A DNA stretch of 64,000 bases, from the NCBI RefSeq assembly GCF_030159795.1, contig NZ_BSND01000005.1, positions 186,001 through 250,000 of the forward strand. The letters are read 5' to 3'. Made by a program: the position numbers and the translations under genes. The notes under the pieces were generated by a model. It was not told the DNA's origin, searched no databases, and was given only the letters and a program-made list of their open reading frames with translations. This DNA is from Methylophaga thalassica. Its GTDB lineage: Bacteria; Pseudomonadota; Gammaproteobacteria; Nitrosococcales; Methylophagaceae. Position 1 is the first letter of the stretch; each line of letters starts with the position of its first letter. This document shows, one piece after another, positions 1 through 8,775 of this stretch.

Positions 1-725
1 AAACGTAAATCAGTTGGTTCGAACAGTCTGACTTGTTCCTCATGGAATAAACGATGTAATAAAGTTTCTGACTCTAATGTCAGCAATTCTTCATCGGTAA
101 TCGTGCTTGCCAGTTGACTGATACGGAACCAGTCTTCCTGAGCATCTTCACGTTGATTTTCTTCGCTGGGTAGCTGCTGCAAGAATAAGCCTGCGACATT
201 ATGTTCATTCGCTGACAGCCAGATTTTAGTGGCTAATTGCTCGGAGTTTTCGAAGTAGTTTTCCAGGGTTTCAGCTAAGTTAACACCTTGCAGACTGACT
301 ACGCCCTGATAAGGTTGTTTGGCTCCTTCCTGCTCAATGGTAATTGCTAAGGTACCGCCACCCATCATATCAGTCAGGCTGGCATCGTCGGCGATCTCCC
401 CATCCCACTGAGCGAGTGCACGTAAGGTATCTTTACTGGTGCATTCCACCATCATCAATGAAACAGGGCCTTCAGAACGCACTTGTAATACCAGTCGGCC
501 AGTGATTTTGACTGTGGCGGCTAACAGTGCTGCCGCCCCCATCATTTCACCTAAGACATTGCGTAAGGCTTGAGGGTAGTCACGGCGATTTAACACTTCC
601 TGCCAACTTTCCTGCAAGTTGACCCACTCACCGCGAATCGCTGCATTGTCAAAAATAAAACGTTGTAAACAATCTGATTTCACTGCTGTGATACCTATTT
701 CTTTAAGTTTGGGAATGGGTGTCAT
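1..725 (-). CDS. hslO: Hsp33 redox-regulated chaperone (partial, C-terminus off window)
   Basis: Hsp33 is a cytosolic holdase that binds unfolding proteins under oxidative and heat stress. An open frame runs from ATG at 725 to the window edge without a stop, giving about 241 residues. Hsp33 landmarks are visible: a region reading AIRGEWVNL, DYPQALRNVLGEMMGAAALLA, the YQGVVSLQG segment, and LLHRLFHEEQVRLFEP near the edge. The C-terminal four-cysteine zinc redox switch should lie just beyond base 1. The chosen start adds about 20 residues before the usual Hsp33 beginning; a shorter start is possible. It lies just downstream of htpG but is separated by a terminator-like hairpin. Confidence 0.93.
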   Translation of the reverse strand, partial: MTPIPKLKEIGITAVKSDCLQRFIFDNAAIRGEWVNLQESWQEVLNRRDYPQALRNVLGEMMGAAALLAATVKITGRLVLQVRSEGPVSLMMVECTSKDTLRALAQWDGEIADDASLTDMMGGGTLAITIEQEGAKQPYQGVVSLQGVNLAETLENYFENSEQLATKIWLSANEHNVAGLFLQQLPSEENQREDAQEDWFRISQLASTITDEELLTLESETLLHRLFHEEQVRLFEPTDLR

Positions 726-775
726 ACGACAAATGGCTAAAACGAAATAATGACATTTCGCTCATCCAATAAAAA

Positions 776-799
776 AGCCGGACAAATGTTTGCCCGGCT
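776..799 (-). terminator. Rho-independent terminator of htpG
   Basis: Read on the minus strand, a GC-rich inverted repeat with arms AGCCGGGCAAA and TTTGTCCGGCT (one internal mismatch) is followed directly by a run of T at 770-776. It starts about 25 bases after the htpG stop codon, so it should end the htpG message before hslO. Confidence 0.85.
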
Positions 800-824
800 A
801 TTCTATCGCATCTGCGGTGTTTAA

Positions 825-2732
825 CTAAGCAATCTTCAACAAAATCTCGTTGATACGTTTGACATAGGTGGCTGGATCTTCCAGTTGCCCACCTTCTGCC
901 AATAATGCCTGGTCAAACAGAATCGATGTCCAGTCGGTAAAGCGACTTTCATCGGATTCATCTTTCAGTTTCACGACCATCGGATGCTCAGGGTTCAGCT
1001 CCATAATCGGTTTAGTCCCTGCCACATCCTGACCGGCTGCTTTTAACATACGCTCAAGATTCATACTCATATCGTAGTTATCAGCGACTAAACAGGCTGG
1101 AGAGTCTGTTAAACGATGCGTGATACGTACATCTTTGACTTTGTCTTCCAGTGATTTTTTCACTCTTTCCACTAAGTCTTCGAAGTTTTTATCGGTTTCT
1201 TCGTGCGCTTTTTTCTCTTCTTCGTCTTCCAGCTCACCTAAGTCCAGGTCACCTTTAGCGACTGATTGCAGGTGTTTATCATCAAACTCAGTCAGAGAAT
1301 TCACTAACCATTCATCGACACGATCCGTCAGCAATAAGACTTCAATACCTTTCTTACGGAAAACTTCCAGATGCGGGCTGTTTTTCGCTGCCGCGTAGCT
1401 TTCTGCAGTGATGTAGTAAATCTTCTCTTGCTTGTCTTTCATCCGGCTGACGTAGTCTTCCAGAGAAACCGTTTGGTCTGACGAGCCAGATTCGGTAGTG
1501 GCAAAACGGAATAGTTTCGCCAATGTTTCTTTATTAGCAAAGTCTTCGCCCGGACCTTCTTTTAACACCTGACCAAATTCTTTCCAGAACTCAGCATATT
1601 GCTCAGGTTCGTTTTTCGCCAGTTTACTCAGTTCGCTCAGAACTTTTTTCACTGACGCGGCACGAATGGTGTCAATGGTTTTGCTGCTTTGCAGAATTTC
1701 ACGTGACACATTCAGTGGCAAGTCATTGGTATCCACCACACCACGAATAAAGCGCAGGTAACGTGGCATCAATTGTTCGCTGTCTTCCATGATAAAGACG
1801 CGTTTTACATACAGCTTGATGCCGTGCATGCGGTCACGGTCCCACAAATCAAATGGGGCTTTTGACGGAATGTAGAGCAGTGAGGTGTATTCGATATTGC
1901 CTTCGACTTTGTTATGACTCCACAGCATGGGGTCCTGATAGTCGTGAGCGATTTGTTTGTAGAACTCTTTGTACTGATCATCGGTGATGTCATTTTTCGA
2001 CAGAGACCATAAGGCTGTCGCTTTGTTGATGGTTTCATCACCTTTATCGGCTTCATCAATTTCGCCATCTTCGTTCGGTAATGGCTCTTTTGCCATCACA
2101 ATCGGCAGGTTGATGTGGTCTGAGTACTTGGTGATGATATTACGCAGACGCCAGCCGTTAGCGAACTCTTCTTCACCTTCACGAAGATGCAGCACGATTT
2201 CTGTACCGCGTTGTGGTTTTTCGATGGTTTCAATGGTGAACTCACCTTCACCGGCAGATTCCCACTGCACACCGTGCTCAGCCGTCAGACCAGCACGGCG
2301 TGTTCGTAATGTCACTTTGTCAGCCACGATAAAGGCAGAATAGAAACCGACACCGAACTGACCAATTAATTGTGAATCTTTACTTTGATCGCCTGTGAGC
2401 TTTTCAAAAAACTTACGAGTACCACTGCGAGCAATGGTGCCGATATTTTCAATCACTTCTTCACGCGTCATACCAATACCGTTATCACTGATAGTGACGG
2501 TATTTTTATCTTTATCAAACTCGACACGAATTTTTAATTCCGCATCATCTTCATAAAGTGCATCGTCTGATAACGCTTCAAAACGCAATTTATCAGCTGC
2601 ATCGGCCGCGTTTGAAACTAATTCACGTAAAAAGATCTCTTTATTGGAGTACAAAGAGTGAATCATCAGATTCAATAGTTGTTTGACTTCAGTTTGAAAA
2701 CCTAGCGTTTCCTTATGTGCATCAACACTCAT
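825..2732 (-). CDS. htpG: Molecular chaperone HtpG (bacterial Hsp90)
   Basis: This is the ATP-dependent cytosolic Hsp90 chaperone. Its 635 residues are normal for bacterial HtpG. The N-terminal Bergerat ATP site shows [15 protein letters not shown] (about 38-52), DNGIGM (about 84) and [11 protein letters not shown] (about 124). The middle domain has [11 protein letters not shown] and [16 protein letters not shown], and the C-terminal dimerisation domain contains [19 protein letters not shown]. The start has GGAGG about 10 bases upstream (minus strand). A heat-shock sigma-factor-like promoter lies upstream at 2777-2804 and a terminator downstream at 776-799, so it is probably a single-gene transcript. 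Confidence 0.98.
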   Translation of the reverse strand: MSVDAHKETLGFQTEVKQLLNLMIHSLYSNKEIFLRELVSNAADAADKLRFEALSDDALYEDDAELKIRVEFDKDKNTVTISDNGIGMTREEVIENIGTIARSGTRKFFEKLTGDQSKDSQLIGQFGVGFYSAFIVADKVTLRTRRAGLTAEHGVQWESAGEGEFTIETIEKPQRGTEIVLHLREGEEEFANGWRLRNIITKYSDHINLPIVMAKEPLPNEDGEIDEADKGDETINKATALWSLSKNDITDDQYKEFYKQIAHDYQDPMLWSHNKVEGNIEYTSLLYIPSKAPFDLWDRDRMHGIKLYVKRVFIMEDSEQLMPRYLRFIRGVVDTNDLPLNVSREILQSSKTIDTIRAASVKKVLSELSKLAKNEPEQYAEFWKEFGQVLKEGPGEDFANKETLAKLFRFATTESGSSDQTVSLEDYVSRMKDKQEKIYYITAESYAAAKNSPHLEVFRKKGIEVLLLTDRVDEWLVNSLTEFDDKHLQSVAKGDLDLGELEDEEEKKAHEETDKNFEDLVERVKKSLEDKVKDVRITHRLTDSPACLVADNYDMSMNLERMLKAAGQDVAGTKPIMELNPEHPMVVKLKDESDESRFTDWTSILFDQALLAEGGQLEDPATYVKRINEILLKIA

Positions 2733-2776
2733 TGAAAAAATGCCTCCGTATGGCTATTTGTTTGGACATGGGAAGC

Positions 2777-2804
2777 AGATGGGGTCGGCTTTTTTAAAAT
2801 CAAG
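2777..2804 (-). promoter_or_regulatory. Sigma-32 type heat-shock promoter of htpG
   Basis: On the minus strand CTTGATT is followed after 13 bases by CCCCATCT, very close to the sigma-32 consensus CTTGAAA, 11-16 bases, CCCCATnT. It lies 45 bases upstream of the htpG ATG. Heat-shock control of htpG is established in Escherichia coli; here it is inferred from the match. Confidence 0.8.
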
Positions 2805-2919
2805 AGCAAATGATGAATATCTGTCACTTGGATTTTTCTTCCCAGCCAACCATAATAGTGAATAATTTTCTAAAGCCGGATAGTGCTCGGTTGACACAAG
2901 TACATTGGATTCTACATAC

Positions 2920-3675
2920 ATGTCGAAAAACCAGCTCCGCATTCTGACCTACAATTTGCATAAAGGCTTTAACACCAGTAACCGCCAATTCACGTTGCAT
3001 CCGATCCGAGATGCCTTGGTGGAAACCAATGCCGATATCATGCTGCTGCAGGAGATTCAGGGCGAGCACAGTAAACATGGTTTAACTCATGACGCTTGGC
3101 CGGAAGGTTTACACTCTGAGTTTTTGGCAAAAGATGTTTGGCCTCATCATGCTTACGGCAAGAATGCCATTTATGAAGTCGGCCACCATGGCAATGCTAT
3201 TCTCAGCAAATATCCACTTGTCAGCTGGGAAAATATCAATGTCTCTCCATTCAGTTGGGCCAGCCGTAGTCTGTTACATGGCGAAATTCAATTGCCCTGG
3301 TCAGATGAGATTTTGCATATCATTTGTATTCACCTGGGTTTAACCGGTATAGAACGTCGCAAGCAATTTGGCTTGTTATGTGATCGTATACAGGCGCATG
3401 TACCGGATAGCGCACCACTCATTGTCGCCGGTGATTTTAATGACTGGACTGGTCAGGCTGAAAAGCGTCTGGCACAGCGTCTGGATTTAAAAGAAGCTTA
3501 CCGTACCCTGCATAATCGCTATGCGCGAACCTGGCCCTCATGGATGCCAATGTTGAAAATGGATCGTATTTATTATCGGGGCATGGAGCCGACATTATGT
3601 GGCAGACCACCGCATTCGGCATGGAACCAATTATCCGATCACGCACCACTTATCGCTGCTTTTGACTTACCCTGA
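2920..3675 (+). CDS. ybhP: YbhP-family endonuclease/exonuclease/phosphatase-fold protein
   Basis: This is a member of the metal-dependent endonuclease/exonuclease/phosphatase superfamily, closest in pattern to E. coli YbhP, whose substrate is not known to me. Conserved motifs are TYNLHKGF near the N-terminus, LLQEIQG (metal-binding Glu), EVGHHGNAILSKYP, HLGL, VAGDFNDW (catalytic Asp-x-Asn) and the C-terminal LSDHAPL. I chose ATG 2920; a TTG at 2905 is in frame but has no ribosome site. The upstream TTGACA at 2891 and TACATA at 2913 look like a promoter very close to the start, so the transcript might be nearly leaderless. It is divergent from htpG and followed closely by a DUF1232 protein. 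Confidence 0.85.
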   Translation: MSKNQLRILTYNLHKGFNTSNRQFTLHPIRDALVETNADIMLLQEIQGEHSKHGLTHDAWPEGLHSEFLAKDVWPHHAYGKNAIYEVGHHGNAILSKYPLVSWENINVSPFSWASRSLLHGEIQLPWSDEILHIICIHLGLTGIERRKQFGLLCDRIQAHVPDSAPLIVAGDFNDWTGQAEKRLAQRLDLKEAYRTLHNRYARTWPSWMPMLKMDRIYYRGMEPTLCGRPPHSAWNQLSDHAPLIAAFDLP

Positions 3676-3691
3676 GTCGATAGCTTTAAGG

Positions 3692-4087
3692 ATGAAAATC
3701 ATCGAACAGCTCAGAAAATGGGCAACTGCATTAAAAACCCAAATTACCGCATTGTTTATCGCCTATCAGCGTCCAGATGTTCCGTTGCTGAGTAAAATCA
3801 TTATTAGTCTTGTCATCGCTTATGCCGTCAGCCCGATTGATCTGATTCCTGATTTTATTCCCGTCTTAGGCTGGTTGGATGAAATTCTGCTGTTACCTCT
3901 CGGCTGTTGGCTGGCTATTCGATTAATGCCCTCTGCCATTTGGCTCGATTGTCAGGAAAAAGCACAACATCGTTCTATCCAACTGCCGCGTAACCGATGG
4001 ATCGTGTGGGGTATTATCATCATTTGGTGTTTGCTGGCTGTTTGGCTACTCTCTTTAGCCTGGCCCTACTTTGAACAGTATTTTTAA
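3692..4087 (+). CDS. DUF1232 (YkvA-like) small membrane protein
   Basis: This is a 131-residue protein carrying the DUF1232 signature: KIIISLVIAYAVSPIDLIPDFIPVLGWLDE (residues about 33-62), a hydrophobic segment with the family's SPIDLIPDFIP core. A second hydrophobic stretch at the C-terminus (IVWGIIIIWCLLAVWLLSLAW) suggests two or three membrane passes. The ATG at 3692 follows the ybhP stop by 16 bases, so the two are probably cotranscribed. An in-frame upstream ATG at 3599 lies inside ybhP and is unlikely. The molecular function of DUF1232 proteins is unknown. Confidence 0.8.
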   Translation: MKIIEQLRKWATALKTQITALFIAYQRPDVPLLSKIIISLVIAYAVSPIDLIPDFIPVLGWLDEILLLPLGCWLAIRLMPSAIWLDCQEKAQHRSIQLPRNRWIVWGIIIIWCLLAVWLLSLAWPYFEQYF

Positions 4088-4196
4088 GGCAGCATGAACT
4101 TGCAGAGATAAGGTAATTTTCATTTAATGATTCGGTTTATAACTCTATCAACGATTACTTTTCTTTGAAAAAAAACCGTCTTTATCTGAGGTGCCA

Positions 4197-4475
4197 ATGT
4201 CTGAGTCAACAAAACTCGATAATCCGATTACCTTCACTATAGGCCACGAACAATTACAGATTCGTCGACGCTATGAAGTGGTTAGTATTCTCAATGATTT
4301 TCTGATTGCTATCTGGTTTTTGATCGGCAGTATTCTCTTTCTGTATCCCGAGTACGAAAATACCGCAGTATGGCTTTTCATTATTGGTAGTTTTCAGTTT
4401 TTATTACGGCCCACTTTACGTTTAGCTTCTCATATTCACCTGCAGCGTATTCCTGAGTCTGAGTGGCAAAAATAG
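4197..4475 (+). CDS. YrhK-domain small membrane protein
   Basis: This is a 92-residue protein with the YrhK-like pattern: a short hydrophilic N-terminus, RRYEVVSILNDF, two transmembrane helices (LIAIWFLIGSILFLYP and AVWLFIIGSFQFLLRP) and a short basic tail. The ATG at 4197 has TGAGG a few bases upstream. The GTG at 4191 overlaps that ribosome site and was rejected as the start. It lies 26 bases before gluQ. The function of this domain is unknown. Confidence 0.7.
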   Translation: MSESTKLDNPITFTIGHEQLQIRRRYEVVSILNDFLIAIWFLIGSILFLYPEYENTAVWLFIIGSFQFLLRPTLRLASHIHLQRIPESEWQK

Positions 4476-4501
4476 TGGTTAACGAACAATAAGATTCTAC
4501 G

Positions 4502-5404
4502 ATGACCGATTATATCGGGCGATATGCCCCCTCTCCCACTGGACCACTACACTTTGGTTCACTGGTCACTGCTGTTGCCAGCTATCTTGAGGCTAAAACC
4601 CAGTCAGGCAAATGGCTATTGCGAATGGAGGATCTGGATAAACCCAGAGAAATGCCTGGCGCAGCAGATGAGATATTACGTACGCTGGAAAGTTATGGCT
4701 TTGAATGGGATGGAGAGGTTGTTTATCAAAGCCAACGTAGTGACTTATATCAATCTTATCTTGACCAACTCATTGATAAACAACGTGTCTATCCCTGTAA
4801 TTGTAGCCGCCGCGAAATTGCCGACATTGCCCATGCAGGAATAGAAGGTCCTATCTACCCAGGCTCATGTAGACATGGTCTGTCATCACACCGGCAACAG
4901 ATAGCCTGGCGACTTCGAGTAGATAGCGACAGACTGGTTTTTAGTGATCGGGTCTATGGTAACTTCCAGCATCATCTAAAGAATGATTTTGGTGACTTTA
5001 TATTAAAACGCGCTGACGGGCTCTTTGCCTATCAGTTAGCCGTGGTAGTGGATGATGCCGAGCAAGGTATCACTCATGTTGTTCGAGGTGCAGATTTATT
5101 AAATTCGACCAGTCGCCAGATTTATCTGCAGCAGCAACTAGGTGTTTCGACACCAAGCTATACCCATATTCCTCTAGTAAAAAATGCTCAAGGTGAAAAG
5201 CTGAGTAAACAAACCGCTGCACCAGCAATCAAAGACAAGGAGGCAACTGCACAGTTAATTAACGCCCTATTTTTTTTGGGGCTTGATGTAACAGCGCTGT
5301 CTTCAGCGATGCCGGTTTCAACTTTATGGCAGTGGGCATTGCCCCATTGGCAACTCTCCGGAGTTCAGAAAAAAATCATCCAAAAAAACAGTGAAAAAAG
5401 CTAA
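4502..5404 (+). CDS. gluQ: Glutamyl-queuosine tRNA(Asp) synthetase
   Basis: GluQ-RS (YadB) activates glutamate and attaches it to queuosine-34 of tRNA(Asp). It resembles the catalytic half of GluRS and lacks the anticodon-binding domain, matching the 300-residue length. The HIGH-like motif is HFGS (17-20) within APSPTGPLHFGSL, and the KMSKS-like motif is KLSK in QGEKLSKQ. Zinc ligands are suggested by PCNCSRRE and YPGSCRHG. In many gammaproteobacteria gluQ follows dksA; here it follows a YrhK-domain gene instead. Confidence 0.93.
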   Translation: MTDYIGRYAPSPTGPLHFGSLVTAVASYLEAKTQSGKWLLRMEDLDKPREMPGAADEILRTLESYGFEWDGEVVYQSQRSDLYQSYLDQLIDKQRVYPCNCSRREIADIAHAGIEGPIYPGSCRHGLSSHRQQIAWRLRVDSDRLVFSDRVYGNFQHHLKNDFGDFILKRADGLFAYQLAVVVDDAEQGITHVVRGADLLNSTSRQIYLQQQLGVSTPSYTHIPLVKNAQGEKLSKQTAAPAIKDKEATAQLINALFFLGLDVTALSSAMPVSTLWQWALPHWQLSGVQKKIIQKNSEKS

Positions 5405-5484
5405 GGAAAGTAAGCGCCTGTCCGCTAAGGTGAATAGCATTATCAATCAACATGACAACTTCATGTTTTTTTAAGGAAAACCGC

Positions 5485-7359
5485 ATGCTTAATCAACTCA
5501 CTGTGAAAAAGAAACTCTTCATTTTGTCAGTATTGGTCGGTGTGACAATATTAGTGATGATTATTCTCGGGCAGATATTCCTATCCAAAATTATTCACTT
5601 AGAAAATGCCGCTCATCAAGCTGTTAAGTTAGAAACGAATATGTTGATGTTACGTCGACATGAAAAAGACTTTCTCAAACGACTTGATTTGAAATATCAA
5701 GATGAGTTTCATCAAACACAACAGATTTTTCTCAGTAATCTTGAACAACTTTCTCAGTCACTGGATCAGCTGGGTCAGTCACACGAGTCACTCAATGCAC
5801 TTCATGATGTGCTGATTGAATACGGCACAAAATTTGATGAAATTGCAGCCGTTGAACAAACCATAGGATTAACCCCTACCGATGGTTTATATGGCAACCT
5901 TCGAAAAGCAGTGCATCAGGTTGAGGAGACCATCAACACATTTAATGACGATACTTTACTTGCCGCCATGCTGATGCTGAGACGTCATGAAAAAGACTTT
6001 ATGCTGCGTTCAGACATCAAATATGTCAGTAAATTTGAAGAATCCTATACTGATTTTAATCGCCGCCTGGATGACAGCTATATTTCCACGGATATGAAAA
6101 AACAGATTGGCAATGAAATAGAAAAGTATCGTGCTGATTTTTTATCTTTAGTGAAAGGTTATGAAACACGTGGGATGAATTCTGAGTCAGGATTGCTGGG
6201 AGAGTTACGTAGCACGATCCATCGAGGTGAAGGTGAACTTGATACGCTTGAACAACATATCAGTAATGAAATCCCTAAAGCGATACAAAATGCAAAAATC
6301 ACTGTTTTTGTTATCGCATTGACACTGGCAGCACTGATTTTATGGCTTATCAGGCTATTAAGCCAAAGTATTATCATTCCACTTCATAAGCTGTCTGAGA
6401 CCATGCAAGAAGTCGAAAAAAATCGTGATTTAAGTTTGCGTGTTGATGACTCGGGTAAGGATGAAATTGCCGAAATGGCACACTCCTTTAACCTAATGAC
6501 GGCCTCATTTCAAAAGCTGATTCAACAGGTCATGACCTCTGCTCTCACCGTCAGTGCCGCAGCTGAGGAACTCTCTGTAGTGGCTGAACAAACCAAAAAA
6601 GGTGTTATCAACCAACAAAGCAGTAGTGAGCAAGTTGCTACAGCCATGAATGAAATGACCGCGACTGTGCAGGAAGTCGCACGTTATGCGGCTGAAGCAG
6701 CGAGTTTATCTAAAAGTTCTGATAGCGAGACCAGTCAGGGACAATTATTGGTCAAAGACACCATTGATTCCATCAAACAATTGGCTGTTCAGAGTTCAAG
6801 TAACGCAGATGCCATTAAAAACCTGCAGGCAGAAAGTGAAAACATTGGCACCGTATTAACCGTGATACAAAGTATTGCCGAACAAACCAACTTACTAGCG
6901 TTAAATGCAGCGATTGAAGCGGCACGCGCTGGCGAGTCTGGTCGAGGTTTTGCTGTTGTCGCAGATGAAGTCAGAACATTGGCACAACGCAGCAAAGAGT
7001 CAACAGAAGAAATTAAAACGATTATCGAGCGTTTGCAAAATGAAGCCAATCAATGTGTGACAGCTACAATGAAAGGTAAGGAATATGTAGAAGCCACCGT
7101 GACTAAAGTTGGCGCAGCTGGCGAAAGTCTGAGTATGATTTCAGAACGTGTCAGATCGATTATGGATATGAACACACATATTGCAAGTGCCGCCGAAGAA
7201 CAGAGTGCCGTGGCTGAAGACATTAACCGTAATGTAAATCACATTGCACAAGTAGCCGAAGAAAATGCTGAAAGCACATCACAAACAACGGAAACCAGTC
7301 AGGGCCTTGCTGGACTGGCAGCAGACTTGCAAAAACTGATTACTCAGTTCAAAGTCTGA
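5485..7359 (+). CDS. Methyl-accepting chemotaxis protein with HBM-type sensor
   Basis: This is a membrane chemoreceptor of about 624 residues. An N-terminal membrane helix ([19 protein letters not shown]) is followed by a periplasmic helical sensor of roughly 240 residues in which LRRHEKDF occurs twice, near residues 56 and 165. That repeat is typical of the helical bimodular (HBM) domain, which in McpS binds TCA-cycle acids. A second membrane helix ([18 protein letters not shown]), a HAMP segment and the conserved signalling hairpin [19 protein letters not shown] follow. There is no C-terminal NWxxF tether for CheR/CheB. ATG 5485 has AAGGA nearby; an in-frame ATG at 5452 lies upstream of that site. 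The ligand is unknown. Confidence 0.92.
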   Translation: MLNQLTVKKKLFILSVLVGVTILVMIILGQIFLSKIIHLENAAHQAVKLETNMLMLRRHEKDFLKRLDLKYQDEFHQTQQIFLSNLEQLSQSLDQLGQSHESLNALHDVLIEYGTKFDEIAAVEQTIGLTPTDGLYGNLRKAVHQVEETINTFNDDTLLAAMLMLRRHEKDFMLRSDIKYVSKFEESYTDFNRRLDDSYISTDMKKQIGNEIEKYRADFLSLVKGYETRGMNSESGLLGELRSTIHRGEGELDTLEQHISNEIPKAIQNAKITVFVIALTLAALILWLIRLLSQSIIIPLHKLSETMQEVEKNRDLSLRVDDSGKDEIAEMAHSFNLMTASFQKLIQQVMTSALTVSAAAEELSVVAEQTKKGVINQQSSSEQVATAMNEMTATVQEVARYAAEAASLSKSSDSETSQGQLLVKDTIDSIKQLAVQSSSNADAIKNLQAESENIGTVLTVIQSIAEQTNLLALNAAIEAARAGESGRGFAVVADEVRTLAQRSKESTEEIKTIIERLQNEANQCVTATMKGKEYVEATVTKVGAAGESLSMISERVRSIMDMNTHIASAAEEQSAVAEDINRNVNHIAQVAEENAESTSQTTETSQGLAGLAADLQKLITQFKV

Positions 7360-7458
7360 CATAACAGAGCGTCATGGATGACGACTATCAGTGGTAGCAA
7401 GACAGTGCTGATTCACATTATGATGCATACTCAGGACTTATATTCAGGATGACATGTT

Positions 7459-8763
7459 ATGCCCTTGTACCGTTTCTTCATATTTGTGTTAATCAGCCTG
7501 ACGGTGGCTGCATGTGATTCTGACTCGGCGCAACGGACACTCAAGCAACAACAACTGAATATCAGTGGTCAGATCAGTTATCGCGAACGTATTGCACTCC
7601 CCAAAAATTCCCAACTCATTATTAAACTGGAAAATATCACCAGCGCACAAAAAAATGGCGAAATCATTGCCGAAAAAACGATATCCCTTGGCAACCGTCA
7701 AGTGCCCATCGATTTTCAGCTACAGGTGTTTAAAGATCAGCTGAATAAAGATGAAAATTATGCACTGCGTGCCTCTATTCAGGATAAAAGTGGGGAATTA
7801 CTCTGGACCACCGATGAACTGAATCTGGTTCCTACAGATACCGATAAAGTTTCGCTCGGCCTACTTAATCTGGTGAAATTTCAACAGCCTGAGAATGATA
7901 ATAGTCACACGGTACTGTTTCAATGTGGTGAACAACAGATCAGAACCGTCATCAAAAATGAGTCTATGCAGCTCAAGATGAACGATGATTTGTATATGCT
8001 ATTTCAGGTGCCAACCGCTTCCGGTGCCAAATATCAGTCTAAAGATAAATTAGTCAGTTTCTGGAGTAAAGGTCATCAGGGGATTCTGACCATTGCTGAT
8101 ATGAGTTGGAGTCATTGTACTGCTGTTAATCAGGATCAACTGGAACAACTGCCTTTCCGGGCTCAAGGCCACGAGCCAGAATGGTCGCTTTCTGCAACGT
8201 ATGACCAGGTGATTATGACGTGGGATAAAGGACAGAAACAGAGCGTGCTGGCTGAGACAGAACTGAATATTTACCACACCGGTTTTGAACTCAAAGCCTA
8301 CTCTGACACCCGCTATATCAAAGTAGAAACCTTAGCTACTTTATGCCGTGATGATATGTCGGGATTACCCTACCCTTATCAGGTTAGCGTGCGATTGGAC
8401 AATCTCGATTTTCAGGGCTGCGGGGGCCATAGTCGTGATTTACTCGTAGGTCAGGAATGGATAGTTCAGGACTTAAATCAACAAGGTGTGATTGATTTTT
8501 CACGCCTGACCATGACCTTTGATGATCAGGGGCGTTTATCAGGATTTACTTCATGTAACCAGTACAGTACGGCTTATGAATTTAATGAACGACTGGATAT
8601 CGCTTCAGCGATTACCACACAAAAAGTGTGTCCGGTGGCTATTATGAATCAGGAAAAATTATTTTTGTCGATACTGACGGATGTGGAATCGCTGGATATC
8701 AGCATCAACGGCGCTTTGATTTTGAAAACAGCAGACGGGCGGACGATTACCGCCCGTCGCTGA
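7459..8763 (+). CDS. Lipoprotein with YbaY-like, central and META (HslJ-like) domains
   Basis: This is a 434-residue predicted outer-membrane or periplasmic lipoprotein. The signal peptide ends in the lipobox VAAC with Cys19. Residues about 30-130 match the YbaY/YscW-like beta domain (ISGQISYRERIALPKNSQL). The middle contains a C-Q-lysozyme-inhibitor/COG3650-like stretch (FRAQGHEPEWSLS). The C-terminus is a META/HslJ-like domain (MTFDDQGRLSGFTSCNQYSTAY). E. coli HslJ is linked to novobiocin resistance, but no activity can be assigned here. It is convergent with the RND pump. Confidence 0.8.
   Translation: MPLYRFFIFVLISLTVAACDSDSAQRTLKQQQLNISGQISYRERIALPKNSQLIIKLENITSAQKNGEIIAEKTISLGNRQVPIDFQLQVFKDQLNKDENYALRASIQDKSGELLWTTDELNLVPTDTDKVSLGLLNLVKFQQPENDNSHTVLFQCGEQQIRTVIKNESMQLKMNDDLYMLFQVPTASGAKYQSKDKLVSFWSKGHQGILTIADMSWSHCTAVNQDQLEQLPFRAQGHEPEWSLSATYDQVIMTWDKGQKQSVLAETELNIYHTGFELKAYSDTRYIKVETLATLCRDDMSGLPYPYQVSVRLDNLDFQGCGGHSRDLLVGQEWIVQDLNQQGVIDFSRLTMTFDDQGRLSGFTSCNQYSTAYEFNERLDIASAITTQKVCPVAIMNQEKLFLSILTDVESLDISINGALILKTADGRTITARR
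8734..8758. terminator. Hairpin at the lipoprotein 3' end, possible bidirectional terminator
   Basis: A perfect 9-base inverted repeat (GACGGGCGG / CCGCCCGTC, loop of 7) covers the last codons of the lipoprotein gene. A second short palindrome (ATAAAGC / GCTTTAT, 8763-8779) follows and spans the RND pump stop codon. There is no long T run, so strength is uncertain. Confidence 0.45.
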
Positions 8764-8775
8764 TAAAGCCGGGCT

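Noticed and set aside
4191-4199. GTG at 4191 as start of the YrhK-domain gene
   Set aside because: It overlaps the ribosome-binding site TGAGG that serves ATG 4197.
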